Part shown: positions 11,612 to 23,721 of the stretch, piece after piece
Layout: the number at the start of each line of letters is the position of its first letter
How positions within the stretch are numbered: the first letter of the stretch is position 1
Assembly: GCA_933207985.1 (NCBI GenBank)
Contig: OW240918.1
Location: 24,448,025 to 24,512,024 of the forward strand
Reading direction: 5' to 3'
From: Pelobates cultripes
Taxonomy: Eukaryota > Chordata > Amphibia > Anura > Pelobatidae
DNA length: 64,000 nucleotides
Made by a program: the position numbers and the translations under genes
Notes under the pieces: model-generated
The model's database searches: none
Seen by the model: the letters and a program-made list of their open reading frames with translations, nothing else
What the model was told of the DNA's origin: nothing

Positions 11612-12309
11612 AGATAGCCATGCTGCCAGCCAGGCCCCAAAAGATAATTTACTAACTTCTGAACCCCTGGTCTGATTCATGCCATTTTTTGATATGTTGT
11701 TTCCCTGAATGGATTGATTGTGAATATATAATTTTTATGTGAATGTGATGTATATTTTAGAAGTTATGAATATGCTGTAAAAACTGTATTTTTCCTGCCT
11801 GTGATAATTGCATCTTCTATTGTATAAGATAATTGAATCACAGGCAGAGGGGAGGATTTTGTGTGGGCTGTAACCTCTGTTTTATTGGCTACTGTAGATA
11901 ACGTGTGTGTCCCTCCCCTGCATGGGAGCAGGGCATAAAAGAAACTGTAGCTTGAATACCTGTTGTTGTTACTTCCAGTAAAGTCTTGTTCCAGCATTAA
12001 GCCTTGGCTCATGTTTGGGGGATTGGAAAACTACACTCTGGGGATTGCTATATTCACTATACTCCCCAGGGTATATTCACTAAGCTCTGCTAAGAGCTTG
12101 TTCCTGCTCTCTGGGGAAAGAGAGGTTAACCCACTGGAAGCTGGATCCTGGCCTTGGGTCCAGGGTGGGTGGAGACAGCGAGACCCCGGTGCAGCTGCAT
12201 CACTGGGAGTGTGGTCTGCAGTGCTGATGGTGTTGGTTGGAGTCCTCAGCGAGCACTAGGAGCATCGATTGGCGGAGGTACTCAGTCGGAGTGCCAGCGG
12301 TCCGTCACA
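11612..12309 (+). repeat. 3' LTR, truncated at its 5' end
   Basis: It matches the 5' LTR from position 1949 onward and ends CCGTCACA. The first 241 bp of the LTR are missing and internal sequence abuts directly at 11611. It contains the undisturbed LINE target sequence, which proves the LINE insertion happened in one LTR only, after the element had integrated. Confidence 0.85.
11934..11941 (+). promoter_or_regulatory. LTR TATA-like box
   Basis: CATAAAAG lies in a mid-LTR position; the same box is present in the 5' LTR near 9998. A likely polymerase II start would be 25-30 bases downstream. This is inferred from motif and placement only. Confidence 0.45.
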
Positions 12310-13970
12310 ATAATAGCTTGATTGTTTGGCTAGTTTGTGTTTTTTTCTTTTTAAGACCAATATATTTTCACCCTTTTCACCCTCCTGCAAGGACAGATTA
12401 TGATATATTTTTGTGATTTGTCACAATCTGGTGCTTTCGTGACCTTCTATATTAAGCCTTACTAGGTTTACCAATTCATTCAACGAAGGTTTAAAAGCAA
12501 AAGACCATTTCAAAAAGTTTTTTTTTCTTTTCTTTTTTATTGTGCTCGAAGTAATTTTTTGGTCTATAGATATAATCCTTCAACAATCACGCTAAAAGCA
12601 GTCCTTCTTTGGAAAAATACAAATTACTGTTTCAGCTACTTGGAACAAATACAGGCTTAAACTGTAGGCCTTAGTTTGACAGCAGTTTTGATGTAGCCTG
12701 TACTTAGAATTATTTATGATGTGGTTACTCCCAGTAGAGCAATATAAACATAAATTGTAAGATAGTGTAATGTCTAACTGAGATACACAGAAAGCTTGGA
12801 CTATTAAGTACTTAAAATTCCAATAGAACATTACTAACAAAAGGAGTTTTGCATTGAAGTGAATTCATAATAATATATTTGCCTTTTTGTTTCACTATGC
12901 AGGATTCTAAAATGTTTATATTACTATAGACTCTCATACATATATTGATCATTGTTATTTGTTGGGTTTCTGCATTTGACATGTCTTTGTGTAGAGAAGG
13001 GAATAGAAGATAATCATACATGATTCTCTTACTCTTTGGTGCAACCATCTACCTCTCCAAGCTCCTAGCAGATGATGACAGCACGAATCATTTCATGTTT
13101 GAATAATATGTAATATAACATAACTGTGGTCTGTGGAACATCCCATGAGCACATATATTACGCTACAGTTCACAGATCTTCTTGTGTATGTGCAATGAAT
13201 TGCCGTGGGGAATCAATTAAGAAAATACCTTTTTTTTTCATCACCTGCTGGATCTGATAGCCAATGGGATATAGCAAAAAGTAACACAAGGTGCCACCAT
13301 TTGCCAAACCTGTATTGCTATATTTAGTCACATTATGACACGTAAATAAAAAAAAAAGTTGTCTCAGCTTTGCTTTTATATATCTCTGATCACAGAATTT
13401 TAGACAAACATGTCTGAGACAACATCTACAGGAGACAGATGTCATGGAACTGTGTTTCTCTGGAACACCAGGCAATACAGAACAACTATACAAAAGGGAC
13501 TTTGTGTCTTACTTTGTGAGTGATGTGATGACCTGGATTGCCTCAGATCCTGTGAGAGTATGGACCTTGAGTCCCTGATGGCTTAAAAAGTATTTGATGT
13601 ACCCTAAGAAATTTCCCTTGGGTAGTGCAGGTAAGAGTCCTCGCTGTTGCCAACCTTTGAAGATGGATAGGGAAAAAGAGGAACACCAGGTCAAGGTCAC
13701 GCAGGAGTCTAATTATGGCTGGATGAACTTTTCATTCAGATTGGGATAAGGCATGAGAAAAAAAGAAAAAAGTGAGAGTTCTGCTTCTCATCAGAACAGG
13801 GTTCATGCTTATTCTAAAGTTGGAATGCAAAATTAATATAAAATATAAGACCAAAATAGCTGAACTTGCCAAATTATCCAAGTGGGTTAAGTTTGTAGTT
13901 CGGCTACATTTGCCTTAAATTTGAGAATAACTTTAAAAATCACAACAATTGTACCTTTAGTGCATGATCC
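12310..13970. other. No gene recognised
   Basis: AT-rich sequence with no motif-bearing frame. The short open frames here have no recognisable domain. Confidence 0.5.
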
Positions 13971-13978
13971 TATTAAGC

Positions 13979-14152
13979 CAGTGGTACCCAACCTAGTCCT
14001 CAAGTACCCTCTACCAGTTCAAGATTTAGGGATTACCCAGTTGTGTCCAAGGTTTTTTTAACAAAGGAAATAAAAACACTTTAGACACAACAGGGTAATC
14101 CCTAAACCCTGGACTGGTAGAGGGTACTTGAGGACTGGGTCGGGAACCCCTG
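13979..14152. mobile_element. hAT-type MITE (174 bp)
   Basis: The ends are CAGTGGTACCCAACC and the inverted counterpart GGGAACCCCTG. Long inverted arms pair almost end to end (CCTCAAGTACCCTCTACCAG and its complement). Flanks TATTAAGC and TATTAACA fit a slightly decayed 8-bp duplication. No coding capacity. Confidence 0.8.
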
Positions 14153-14243
14153 TATTAACATGTACCCCTGTACAAACATGTATTCCTGATCTTATAGTGT
14201 TAAACCCACCATTTAGGTGGTGTACCCCCCTCAGCCTCCTTAA

Positions 14244-14686
14244 AGGAAATTAAAACTCACCTTATTTCCAGCGACGCACGGGTCCGCCGGTGCTGACCCT
14301 GCCCCCGATCCACCTCCTTGATGACATAATCAGAATTGCCGCTTTTTAGCCAATCCAGTGCTTTCACATAGGTAATGCATTAGATTGGCTAAAATCGGCA
14401 AGAAGGCAGGATAGGGACGGGCCCAAACGCTGTTTTGGCCAATCAGTACTTCTTCATAGACATGCATTGAATCAGTGCATCTCTATGAGGAACATTCAGC
14501 GTCCCCATGCAGAGCATGGAGATGCTGAACAGCAGTACTGCCTACTGTGCAGCACTGCCCCAGGAAGCATCTCCAGTAGCCATCTCTGAATAGGCAGTGT
14601 TTGCAGGAAAATGCCTGAAGGTAATGATTATACTCACCCGAACAACTACATTAAGCTGTAGTTGTTGTGGTGACTAGAGTGTCCCT
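14244..14686. mobile_element. TTAA-flanked MITE
   Basis: Bounded by TTAA at 14240-14243 and 14687-14690. The right end reads GACTAGAGTGTCCCT, matching the terminal motif of the other TTAA elements in this window. The interior has a CATCTCTATGAGG block also seen at 39840-40010 and 56801-57170. No ORF. The TTAA target would suit piggyBac or Kolobok enzymes; which one is not determined. Confidence 0.7.
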
Positions 14687-14987
14687 TTAAGCAATCTACT
14701 GTGTGTGTTTTCCTTCCATAATGACTATGCACGGCCAGAGTCATTAAAAGGGACATCAGTATTTAAATTAGATAATGTTACGAAGGGTTCTAGATCCAGA
14801 AAGGATTCATATGTCAAATGTCGTTTTCCAAGACTTAAAATATTAAATGGAACAGAAAGAAACAAAAGCATAACGTTGGTTTGGAATCTCAATTTAATAA
14901 GCTCTCCAAATATAATATGGTTTTCCAAATTTCAATATTGTTAGAAAAACTTTACAAGTGATTTATCTACAGAAATCACTATTAAAG

Positions 14988-16416
14988 TACACCCTGTTCC
15001 AAATGATTATGCAAATTCTATTTAAGTGTCACAAAGATTAAATATTTTGTTATTCAGTTTAACTCATGGATTGCATTGTGTTTCAGGGCTCTTGATCACT
15101 GAAAACAATCACGGACATCTGTGATAATTAGATTACCTCGACAAGGTATGAAAACATTAGATATTTCACGAAAAACTTAAGCGTGATCATCGCACAAAGA
15201 GATTTGTGGCTGATTCAGAGCACAGACAGGTTTGTGCAGATAAAGGCACATTGAGGAAGATTCTGCCAGATCCATGCATTGGATCAAGAGAGCAGCTGCT
15301 AAAATACCATTACATAGCAGCAAACAGATATTTGAAGCTGCTGGTGCCTCTGGAGTCCCACGGACATCAAGGTGTAGAGTCCTCCAGAGTCTTGCAACTG
15401 TGCATAAACCTTCTATTTGGCCACCACTAACCAATGCTCACAAGCAGAAATGGCTGCATTGGGCAGAAAAATACATGAGGACTACTTTTCAAACAGTCCT
15501 GTTCACTGATGAGTGCCGTGCAACCCTCGATGGTCCAGATGGATGGAGTAGCGGATGGTTGGTGGACGGCCACCCTGTTCCAACAAGGCTGCAACGTCAG
15601 CGAGGCGGTGGTGGAGTCATGTTTTGGGCCATAATCATGGGAAGAGAGCTGGTCGACCCCTTTAGGGTCCCCGAAGGTGTAAAGATGACCTCTGCAAAGT
15701 ATGTGGAGTTTCTGACAGACCACTTTCTTCCCTGGTACAGAAGGAAGAAATATGCTTTCCGTAATAAAATCATCTTCATGCATGACAATGCACCATCTCA
15801 TGCTGCAAAGAATACCTCTGCATCAATGGCTGCTATGGGGATAAAAGGAGAGAAAGTCATGGTGTGGCCTCCATCCTCCCCTGACCTCAATCCTATTGAG
15901 AACCTTTGGAGCATCCTCAAGCAAACGATCTATGAGGGTGGGAGGCAGTTTAGATCCAAACAGCAGCTCTGGGAGGCTATTCTGACATCTTGCAAACAAA
16001 TTCATACAGAAACTGTCCAAAAACTCACAAGTTCAATGGATGCAGGACTTGTGAAGCTGCTATCAAATAAGGGGTCCAATGTTAAAATGTTTAAAAGGTT
16101 AAAATGTTGTTATAAGTTTGATTGAAATAGCTTTTGATTTCAGTAATATGCTGCAAACACAACAAATGACAATTTTCAGTTCTTTACAACCTATAAAGTG
16201 TTTTGAAACTTACTGTGCGTAATAATTTGGAACAGTGCATTTTAAGTTTTTTATGTTTTAAAAAAAATACTGTTATCATTAGGAGGTTTGTTCAATAAAA
16301 TTTGAATTGTGTTCTTAATAGTTATTAACATGAGAATTATGCTGACTGTTATTCACATCAATTATTTAGGTAAATGAGAAAAATCTAATTTTCATAATAA
16401 TTTGGAGCAGGGTGTA
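14988..16416 (+). mobile_element. Tc1/mariner transposon, about 1.43 kb
   Basis: Terminal inverted repeats start TACACCCTGTTCCAAAT at 14988 and end with the complement of TACACCCTGCTCCAAAT at 16416, 22 of 24 matching over the outer bases, with TA at both ends. A second, internal copy of the repeat sits at 16219-16239 (AATAATTTGGAACAGTGCA), giving an IR/DR-like arrangement on the right. It encloses the transposase remnant at 15274-16125. Confidence 0.88.
15274..16125 (+). pseudogene. Tc1/mariner transposase, N-terminus broken
   Basis: DDE transposase remnant of 283 residues covering the end of the DNA-binding region and the whole catalytic core. Visible catalytic residues: D in FTDECRATLDG, D in MHDNAPSH and E in [11 protein letters not shown]. 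The last two are 37 residues apart (DD37E), not the 34 of classical Tc1. GGGGVMFW and EGGRQF are family-typical. A likely original start at 15148 runs into a stop at about 15177, and the helix-turn-helix part is spread over other frames, so the protein should not bind its repeats. The catalytic half is uninterrupted, suggesting moderate age. Assignment to the DD37E (TRT-like) group rests on spacing alone. Confidence 0.88.
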
Positions 16417-16686
16417 TATGGAAGTTTTTGTAGATTAATCATTTGGAAAGTATTATAACAATATGGAATCATATGGTGTAAGGTTTCCCTTTAAATGTAA
16501 TGTATGATTTCTCTAAGCTATGACATTCCAATTAAAATAATTATTTGAGATCACTGATTCATTCAGACCTGTCAATCTATTTCTCATACTTTTGCTTCTC
16601 ATGAAGTTCAAGTAGATAATGAGAAAACAATCGCCTTTCATGCATATTATTTTTATATTAAGTTATTTTATGACAATATTAATAAT

Positions 16687-17030
16687 TAGTGATGTCCCGA
16701 ACGGTTCGCCGAACAGTTCGCGAACGGTTCGCCACGAACGGTTCGCTGCGGACTCATCATTGAGTAAACTTTGACCCTGTACCTCATAGTCAGCAGACAC
16801 ATTCCAGCCAATCAGCAGCAGACCCTCCCTCCCAGACCCTCCCACCTCCTGGACAGCATCCATTTACATTCATTGTGAAGCTGCATTCTTAGTGAGCTGT
16901 CCAGGAGGTGGGAGGGTCTGGGAGGGAGGGTCTGCTGCTGGTTGGCTGGAATGTGTCTGCTGACTGTGAGGTACAGGGTCAAAGTTTACTCAATGATGAG
17001 TCCGTGGCGAACCGTTCGTGGCGAAAACTC
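16687..17030. mobile_element. Foldback MITE with 130-bp arms
   Basis: Inverted arms at 16728-16857 and 16896-17025 pair with very few mismatches around a 38-base loop. The left end carries repeats of GAACGGTTCGCC/CGAACGGTTCG; the right end stops earlier, so it is probably truncated. No coding capacity. The superfamily is not certain. Confidence 0.8.
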
Positions 17031-17467
17031 ACATTTTCTTACACATTTAAATGTCTAACTCTTATCTGCCAATTATTACAATTAATATCTTAAAACCTTG
17101 TTCAGTGTGAAAACGTTTACTTATTAATATACTGCTTATACTGCTTATACTTCTACTTTAATTATTTTTAGTATTTCTGAAACACGAGTGCCCTGCCTTA
17201 GAAACAGATTAAAAGAACTCTTATGGAAACAAATTCAATTACGCATTTGAAGAAGCAAGCTATTTTTTTTTTAAATTAATGTAAACACCCTTAGTGTAAA
17301 GCTCCCCTCTTTTGTGAAATAGCACCACTTGTCTTCAATGTCTATAATACCACTTCACCAGGAAATACATTGTTAAAACAAACAAAAATATACATTATTA
17401 AAACAAACAAACAAAGGGGCAAAAACGCGGACATATTAAGGCCACTCTTAATTCAGTGCCTCTCCCC
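17031..17467. other. No gene recognised
   Basis: AT-rich spacer with short A-rich runs and AAAC repeats near 17380-17415. Confidence 0.45.
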
Positions 17468-17471
17468 TTAA

Positions 17472-17860
17472 AGGACCACTCTAACCAAGAAAACTGTTCT
17501 TCGTAAAACACAGTTTTTTGTTAAATTAAACCTTGCCCTACTGGTCTGTCTCCACAAAATGTAAACAGCTGAAACTTACTTTACTCTCCAATGCCAAGGC
17601 CAAATTCTCCCTTACCAAGATCTTGCTCGACTGATGGGCGCCATGGGCTGTCTGGCACCAGCACGATGTGTGTGCTGTCATCAGATATCAGTTTTGCGCA
17701 GAATTAACACTAGCTCCCAAGAACACAGAGCAAGTTCCAGACTGGCCAATGATGACCATATGTTGCTGCCGGAGGTGGAGTCACACGTCTGGAAGCAGAA
17801 GGGTTAATCTCTGTGATCATTTCAAATCAATGAAATAGCCACGGTGCTTGGTTAAACCCT
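17472..17860. mobile_element. Candidate TTAA-flanked MITE
   Basis: TTAA at 17468-17471 is followed by AGGACCACTCTAACC, close to the AGGGACACT end of the family. A TTAA at 17861-17864 is preceded by AACCCT. The right terminal repeat is weak, so the right boundary is tentative. Confidence 0.4.
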
Positions 17861-17966
17861 TTAATGATACACTGGAAGATATTGAGGCAACAGAATGTGG
17901 AGCCATTCTTACCCTATGCTACGATGCCAATATGTTGCACGAAGACTGCAGTGTGACACTCTGTAA

Positions 17967-18010
<44 letters not shown>

Positions 18011-18011
18011 G

Positions 18012-18057
<46 letters not shown>

Positions 18058-18097
18058 CCTATCTGCCTGTCTGTCTGTCTGTCTGTCTATCTATCTG

Positions 18098-18140
<43 letters not shown>

Positions 18141-18159
18141 GTCTGTCTGTCTCTCTATC
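17967..18159. repeat. CTAT/CTGT tetranucleotide microsatellite
   Basis: About 190 bases of CTAT units with an internal CTGT block. The open frame through it (YLSI repeats) is an artefact. Confidence 0.95.
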
Positions 18160-20636
18160 GTGTGGTAGTGTTATAGTATTTTTTACTTGAATGCTCTCCT
18201 ATTCTATGGTCTGTTCCCGGTTCTCTTCTTCTGCTTGGGTTAATTTGGACATTATTTGGAATTAGTAGTTGTGAAGAATAGTGAAGTTTAGGCGGTGCAC
18301 CCTTGTATGGGATGTCATGTTAACAAGCAAGAACTAATAGCAGTATAGTTTCTACGTTTTAATGCTCTCTTGTTCCATGCATTTTATTAGAAAGAACTGA
18401 ATGTGAACGTTTATAATCATTACGCCACATCGTGTTACTAGTTTGATTAGTTTGTATACATTGGGCTGTTGGGCCCTCCCCCCATCCCTCTTTTTTCATC
18501 TTTTTGATTGGGGACATGGTTCCTTTCATTAGTGATGGTTAACTTGTAAACCTGAACCTGTTACCTGGGAGGAGGAGGAAGGTATTTTTGGGACTGCCCC
18601 TTTTTCTTATAGTCCAATAACTTCCAAGTTAATGTTATGTTTATAAACAGTTGTTACAGACGTGAAACGCATTCATCCCCTTAGGGGGCTTTCCATCAAG
18701 CTTCTTGGGAATCTGTCCGATCTTTTCCCCTCGTATCCCTCACACGGTTACAGGTACATGTGTCTCTTCTTTAGTATTTTAAGCCATTTGTATGTCATTG
18801 GATATACCTATATTACCATGTGCAGACTGTGAGATGATTGTGTCTGCTATATTTTACTCTATATACTGTTTGTGAGCAATAAACCTGTGCTGTTATGGTC
18901 ACTTCTTATGATATTGAATGGGACAGTTGTTTGTGTGGTATCCTGAGATATTATGGGCCTAATTTTCTAAAAGTACAGATTACTTTTAATAAAGTAGAAA
19001 ATTGATGTTTTCAGAATAATTGGAAATGCATGACTTTCAACCAAGAAATGGCAATTATGGGGGAATAGACAGTGATTCTTTCTGCTATCAGTGTGACTGC
19101 TACAGTCTCAGTTCCCTGATGATGCGTCACTGTTTTTTCAAATATCGTCATTCAGATGAACTTAGGTTCATCTTTTTGCTCGTTTTGATTGCTGCTACTT
19201 CTAGGAAAAATATCAAAATGAATATATTTCAAACAGGAACAATCTGTAATTTTTCACAAAACTGAGCCAGTGTGTGGTCATTTCGCAGTTTGAAGCATTA
19301 ATTTTAATCTACTCCATTACAAAAGGCTAAATGTTAGCACTTTATAAGATTAGAGGTATGTGTGACATGAGGCTGAGACTTGCTGATGTTTATATCCATT
19401 TGTATTTTTCTGTAAATGTGTAAATGATGTTCCAACATTCATTTAACTTGTCAATAATGTTTGACATTACTCAGTTACATTGATGTCTTCTATAATAATC
19501 TTATCGAATTACAGCGATACACTTATTGATAGTAGTGTTAGAGATTTGTTTCCTTGATAGCCGCAAATTGTTCAAATTTGGGTCGATCAGATGATCAGTT
19601 TCCCTCCGGAAGAATAAGGAAGGGGGAGCATGACTGATGCCCAAGATTGGGGGCAGGGTTAAAATTGATACATTTGTGGTTATTAAGGAAAGGGAGAGGG
19701 AGGGGACTTACCAGTCAGCAGGTTAAGTGAGGGCTCCTGGCTGTTTCCCCCCTCCCCCCCTGTTTCTGGTGTTGTGGCTTGTGTCTTGTTTTTCTTGTTT
19801 TGTGTTGTCACAGCTTGGCGGGTTTCCCTGGACAGCGCAGAAGAAAAAAAAGGAACTTTGGGGAGACGACAGCCTGCACGGAGCTGATGGCGAGGAGCCG
19901 GCTGTTGAGGCTCATGGGACAGAAGTTGGGAGAACTGCGTGTTGGGAAACACCCAACAGCTGGCAGAGTTGGACTAAGTTAAAATTATTATGTTAAATAA
20001 AGCTGTGGCCGTTTGTTGGTTGGGGGACTGGTTGGGTCAGCAGTCAAGTCAAATTCCCTATCTCCAAGCCAAATCAGGGTCCAAACAAAACACACAAATG
20101 TCCAAGCATGTTCATCTTGATTCATGATTCTAAATTCCGCCCACTGCGCCAATAAAAGAGATGAATGATGGGAAAAAGATGGTTGATGGCTAGGGGACAG
20201 CCACTAAATGTTGATTTTATTCAACAATTAAGTGAGAAGTTACCAATGAAAATAAAAAGCAGGAAGGGTAAATCTATATATTTATGTTATACATTTAATA
20301 AATAATATATAAATATAGATTTTTTTTTTACTTCTCCTGCTCTTTTTCCATCTATTGTTTACTATTTGTCACGCGATCTGCAAACCAAAATGTTCCTGTC
20401 AGTGTACAGCAAAATATCTACATAATATTTATAGTATGTATATATATATTTTGCAGTACACTGGCTCATTTTCATGTCTTTTAGTTAATCTGATTAATTT
20501 TTTGTTAATAAAATGTGGCCAAGCCGAACTGCAATACAGCTGAAACTTTGCGTCCTGAAACCTTTTTTTATTTTAATTTTGTCAGAACTGATTTGTCGGG
20601 ACCCCACCCCCTTTTTTTTTACCCCGCATAAGTCTA
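18160..20636. other. No gene recognised; old interspersed repeat likely near 18540-18930
   Basis: The 18640-18900 stretch (GTGAAACGCATT, later CAATAAACCTGTGCT) resembles the tail of amphibian interspersed repeats, but I cannot name the family. The GC-rich stretch at 19680-19990 has open frames on both strands with no recognisable domain. The rest is AT-rich. Confidence 0.4.
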
Positions 20637-20705
20637 ATTATTATTATTATTATTATTCTATTATTTATATAACGCCAGCAAATTCTGTAGTGCTGTACAA
20701 TGGGA
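20637..20705 (-). mobile_element. L2-type LINE 3' tail fragment
   Basis: A TAT trinucleotide tail followed by ATTTATATAACGCCAGCAAA and GTGCTGTACAATGGG, the same end as the longer copy at 58887-59468. It is severely truncated. Confidence 0.65.
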
Positions 20706-20989
20706 TTGATAGTGAAATAAATATTTTAACAGTATTTTAAATGTTAAGTGAAAGTGTGAAATCAATTTTATTATTTAGAGTTTGTTAGTTCTTTTTCATA
20801 TTAAAGTTAAGGGGGAGGATAGGTTAGGGCATATTTGGAGAACTGATGGGTTTAGGATAGTTAATTTACAGCCTATTTGTCAAAAGCTTGAAGACTAGCG
20901 GATTGGGCATACGCTAGTTCTTTCAACACAGGACACTGGTCATAATGTATGTGAGCTACTGGACTCAAATATCACCATACCCATTTTAA

Positions 20990-21534
20990 AGGGACACTAT
21001 AGTAACCAAAACAACTTTAGCTTAATTAAGCAGTTTTGTTGTATAAGTCATGACTCTGCAGTTTAACTGCTCAATTTTCTGCCATTTAGGTGTTAAATCA
21101 CTATTGTTTCTGTTTATGTAGCCTTAGCCATGCCTCCCCTGGCTGTGACTGACACAGCCTGCATGAAAACAAAATGGTTTCATTTTCAATCATATATACG
21201 TAACTTAAAAGTTTTTATCTCCTGCTCTGAAAATAGAACTTTAATCACACACAGGAAACTCATGCAGGGTCTATCAAGCTATTAACAGAGCAGTAGATAA
21301 GAAAATCCAAATTAAACAGATTGTACAATAGAGTGTAAACATTAGATGACTCTTTACAGGAAGTGTTTAGGAAGGCTGTGTGAGTCACATGCAGAGAGGT
21401 GTGAGTGGGCTGTATAAACAAAGTGATTTAACCCCTAAATGGCAGAGAATTGAGCAGAGAGACAGCAGAGGCAAGATCTATACACCAAAACTGCTTCATT
21501 AAGCTAAAGTTGTTTTGGTGACTATAGTGTCCCT
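20990..21534. mobile_element. Complete TTAA-flanked MITE, 545 bp
   Basis: AGGGACACTATAGTAACCAA at the left and the matching inverted end ACTATAGTGTCCCT at the right, with inverted repeats of about 40 bp. TTAA lies directly outside both ends (20986-20989 and 21535-21538). This is the best-preserved member of the window and served as reference for the others. It has no ORF and depends on a transposase elsewhere (piggyBac- or Kolobok-like by target site). Confidence 0.88.
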
Positions 21535-21538
21535 TTAA

Positions 21539-23713
21539 GTAACACTAGGCACTAAAGGCATAGCTGAGAGGGCATTGGCTCTGTTGAGTAAAACTAGGAA
21601 CTACAGATTTTATCACAAGAGAAGTAAAGTTCCTGCTTAGGAAACTTCGACTCTCCGCTGATGGTTGTAGAAGAAGAGAGTACCACTCTCAAAATGGTTT
21701 GATTACTGACAACGTGGGAAGGGAGACTATTACTTACAATTGGGAAAGGGATTCCTGGTACTTGGCATGCTCATTTAATGAAGATGAGTACATCAAGCTA
21801 CAATTACAACTTACTATTTTATGGCTGTCTTACTTTTTATTAAGCAAATGCACAATTTTTGTGTCATTTCATCTGCACAAAAAACTATTTCATACATTGG
21901 GAGTCTTTATTTCCCAGTTGTAGAGTGTGATTTGTTACATAGCTTGATGACCAGAGTTTTTAGCTCATTTTTAAAATTGTTTTTCTCATTGTCATATCTA
22001 TTATATGTCTTAAAACCAGTATCTATCCCTCTGCATATATTATTATAAACAAAGAATATTGCGTAATCATTAATAATGCATTCTTCTTGTCCATTCCAAT
22101 TACCAGACACAAGGCAGGTGTTCCGTTGATGTTCAGTAGAATACTCCTGTGGCTAACACTTTAGAAATCTGCCAAAGGAGAAATTAATTGTTAAAGGTCA
22201 AAGAAATGGTTCTCGCTATTCTACTTTTATTACAATGTAAAATGTCAATGGCTGGAGATTCTAGTATCTGTGCAACCACAGTGAGACCTCACGAGGAATA
22301 AAAGTCAGAGGAAGCTGGATTTAGATCCACAGTTTTATCATGGTTTGGATGATGTTGGGAAAAGGAAATTAATCCGTTGCATCCAGACACATTCACAATG
22401 TAATTTTGAATTCAATGTTGACTTGTAAAAGTTGGGCTACTCAATCATAACGTCCAACATTTGTATGTATGAAGCTAGGACTGGAACGAGAGATATCAGT
22501 GATACAATGTGCATCAATGATGACGTGGATTGGTACGAAAGGATAATATCATCCCTGTGAGCGTACTAGAGTGGGGGCTATTGAAGTGATCTTACATGAT
22601 CAAAAATTTCTTTTCATTGGCCCTTACGTGGAGTAAGTGTTTTTTTTTTTGGGACACGACAAGCAAGATACCCACAAAGAAAGAAAATGCGACAGATAAC
22701 CAAGGATCTGATATTGATACTGTCTCACCGTATGCAGGATAATTGAGCTGTATGCCGAATGACAACATTAACGCCTGCGTCACATGCAGCAACTTACTAG
22801 ACAATTTTATTTCTACAAGAAATGCAAAATGCTAGACCCAAGGGATTAGTCACTATAATGAGAATTATAATTAACAATTGGAGAATTGAAAATTAAACTG
22901 CAATTTTTATTCCTAAAAACAGATCTGGAAATATATTTAGTTAGAGAGTTGTTTAATTTTGTGTTTGTGGCCTAAAATATCATTCTACTCTTATTTCTCC
23001 CCGTTAGCTCTTGCAGTGCATAAAATCAGAATTACTCAGAATAAGAAACATATCACTTGGCCTTGAACTACAGCAAAGAGTTATTGTTTGAGTAGGTCCA
23101 TCTTTCTTCCTATAAATGCTGTAACAGAAACTCAAATTCATTTTTGTTACTTACGTCCGCAGTTGTAGCCTTTGCCCTCTCCTTCACGTTCTTTGAATTT
23201 ATAGGTCACATTTCCGCTCAGGTGAATCAGTCCGAGAGGTCATTTAACTAATACACTGAAAAGTTTTACTGCTTTCTGGAAATTATTCTCAAAGAGGGGA
23301 TATTCACTGTCAACATTTCACAGTTTTCATCTTTTAGTATTTTTTTTAAGTTAAACTTTGAATTATGGTGTATTGTAAAATCATTTGTAACATTTATGCC
23401 AAAACAGCCAGTTTGAAAAACAAAATGGCTGCGAGGAATACTTTCTTCAGTGCATCTAGTTTGGTCTAAATTTTGCAATTCCACTTTGAATGCGCTACAA
23501 TTCACTGTTTAGTGAATAAGTCCCATAGTAAATCTGTTTCTTGGCTTTTTATCTGACCAAATTATTTTAAGTCTCTTTAGTTTTACGAGATATGTTGATG
23601 ATTGATTTGTATGTTAATTTATTGTGATTATAAATATCCATGTGACTGTCAGTTTCTGTAATGCAACACTGAAGTACGTATCAGCCTAGTCTCAATGCAC
23701 TAGGGCTGGCATA
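21539..23713. other. No gene recognised
   Basis: AT-rich, mostly unique-looking sequence. Short frames at 21699-22110 and 22592-22804 lack any domain and have no repeat support. Confidence 0.5.
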
Positions 23714-23721
23714 CGTGTATG

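Larger units (their letters stand above)
1708..12309 (+). mobile_element. Non-autonomous LTR retrotransposon, interrupted by a LINE
   Basis: The element has a 5' LTR (1708-10381, split by the LINE), a tRNA primer-binding site directly after it, a 1.2 kb internal region with only small broken frames, and a 3' LTR (11612-12309). The LTR begins TGTGACAAAG and ends CCGTCACA, so the ends are inverted TGTGA/TCACA. No reverse transcriptase, integrase or protease motif lies between the LTRs, so it would need proteins from a relative. Where both LTRs are present they differ by about 2-3% plus one 9-bp indel, by eye, so the insertion is fairly recent. The 3' LTR lacks the first 241 bp of the 5' LTR, which fits a deletion across the internal-LTR junction. 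I found no clear target duplication outside the LTRs. Gypsy/ERV-like is inferred from structure only. Confidence 0.85.

Noticed and set aside
17848..18168. 106-codon ORF with YLSIYLSI repeats
   Set aside because: Translation of the CTAT microsatellite.
18640..18690. Second hammerhead-like site (GTGAAACGCATT)
   Set aside because: The GAAA half is suggestive but no CTGATGA core or stem II is present.
20637..20705. tRNA-derived SINE
   Set aside because: No polymerase III A or B box; the sequence matches the L2-type tail at 58887.
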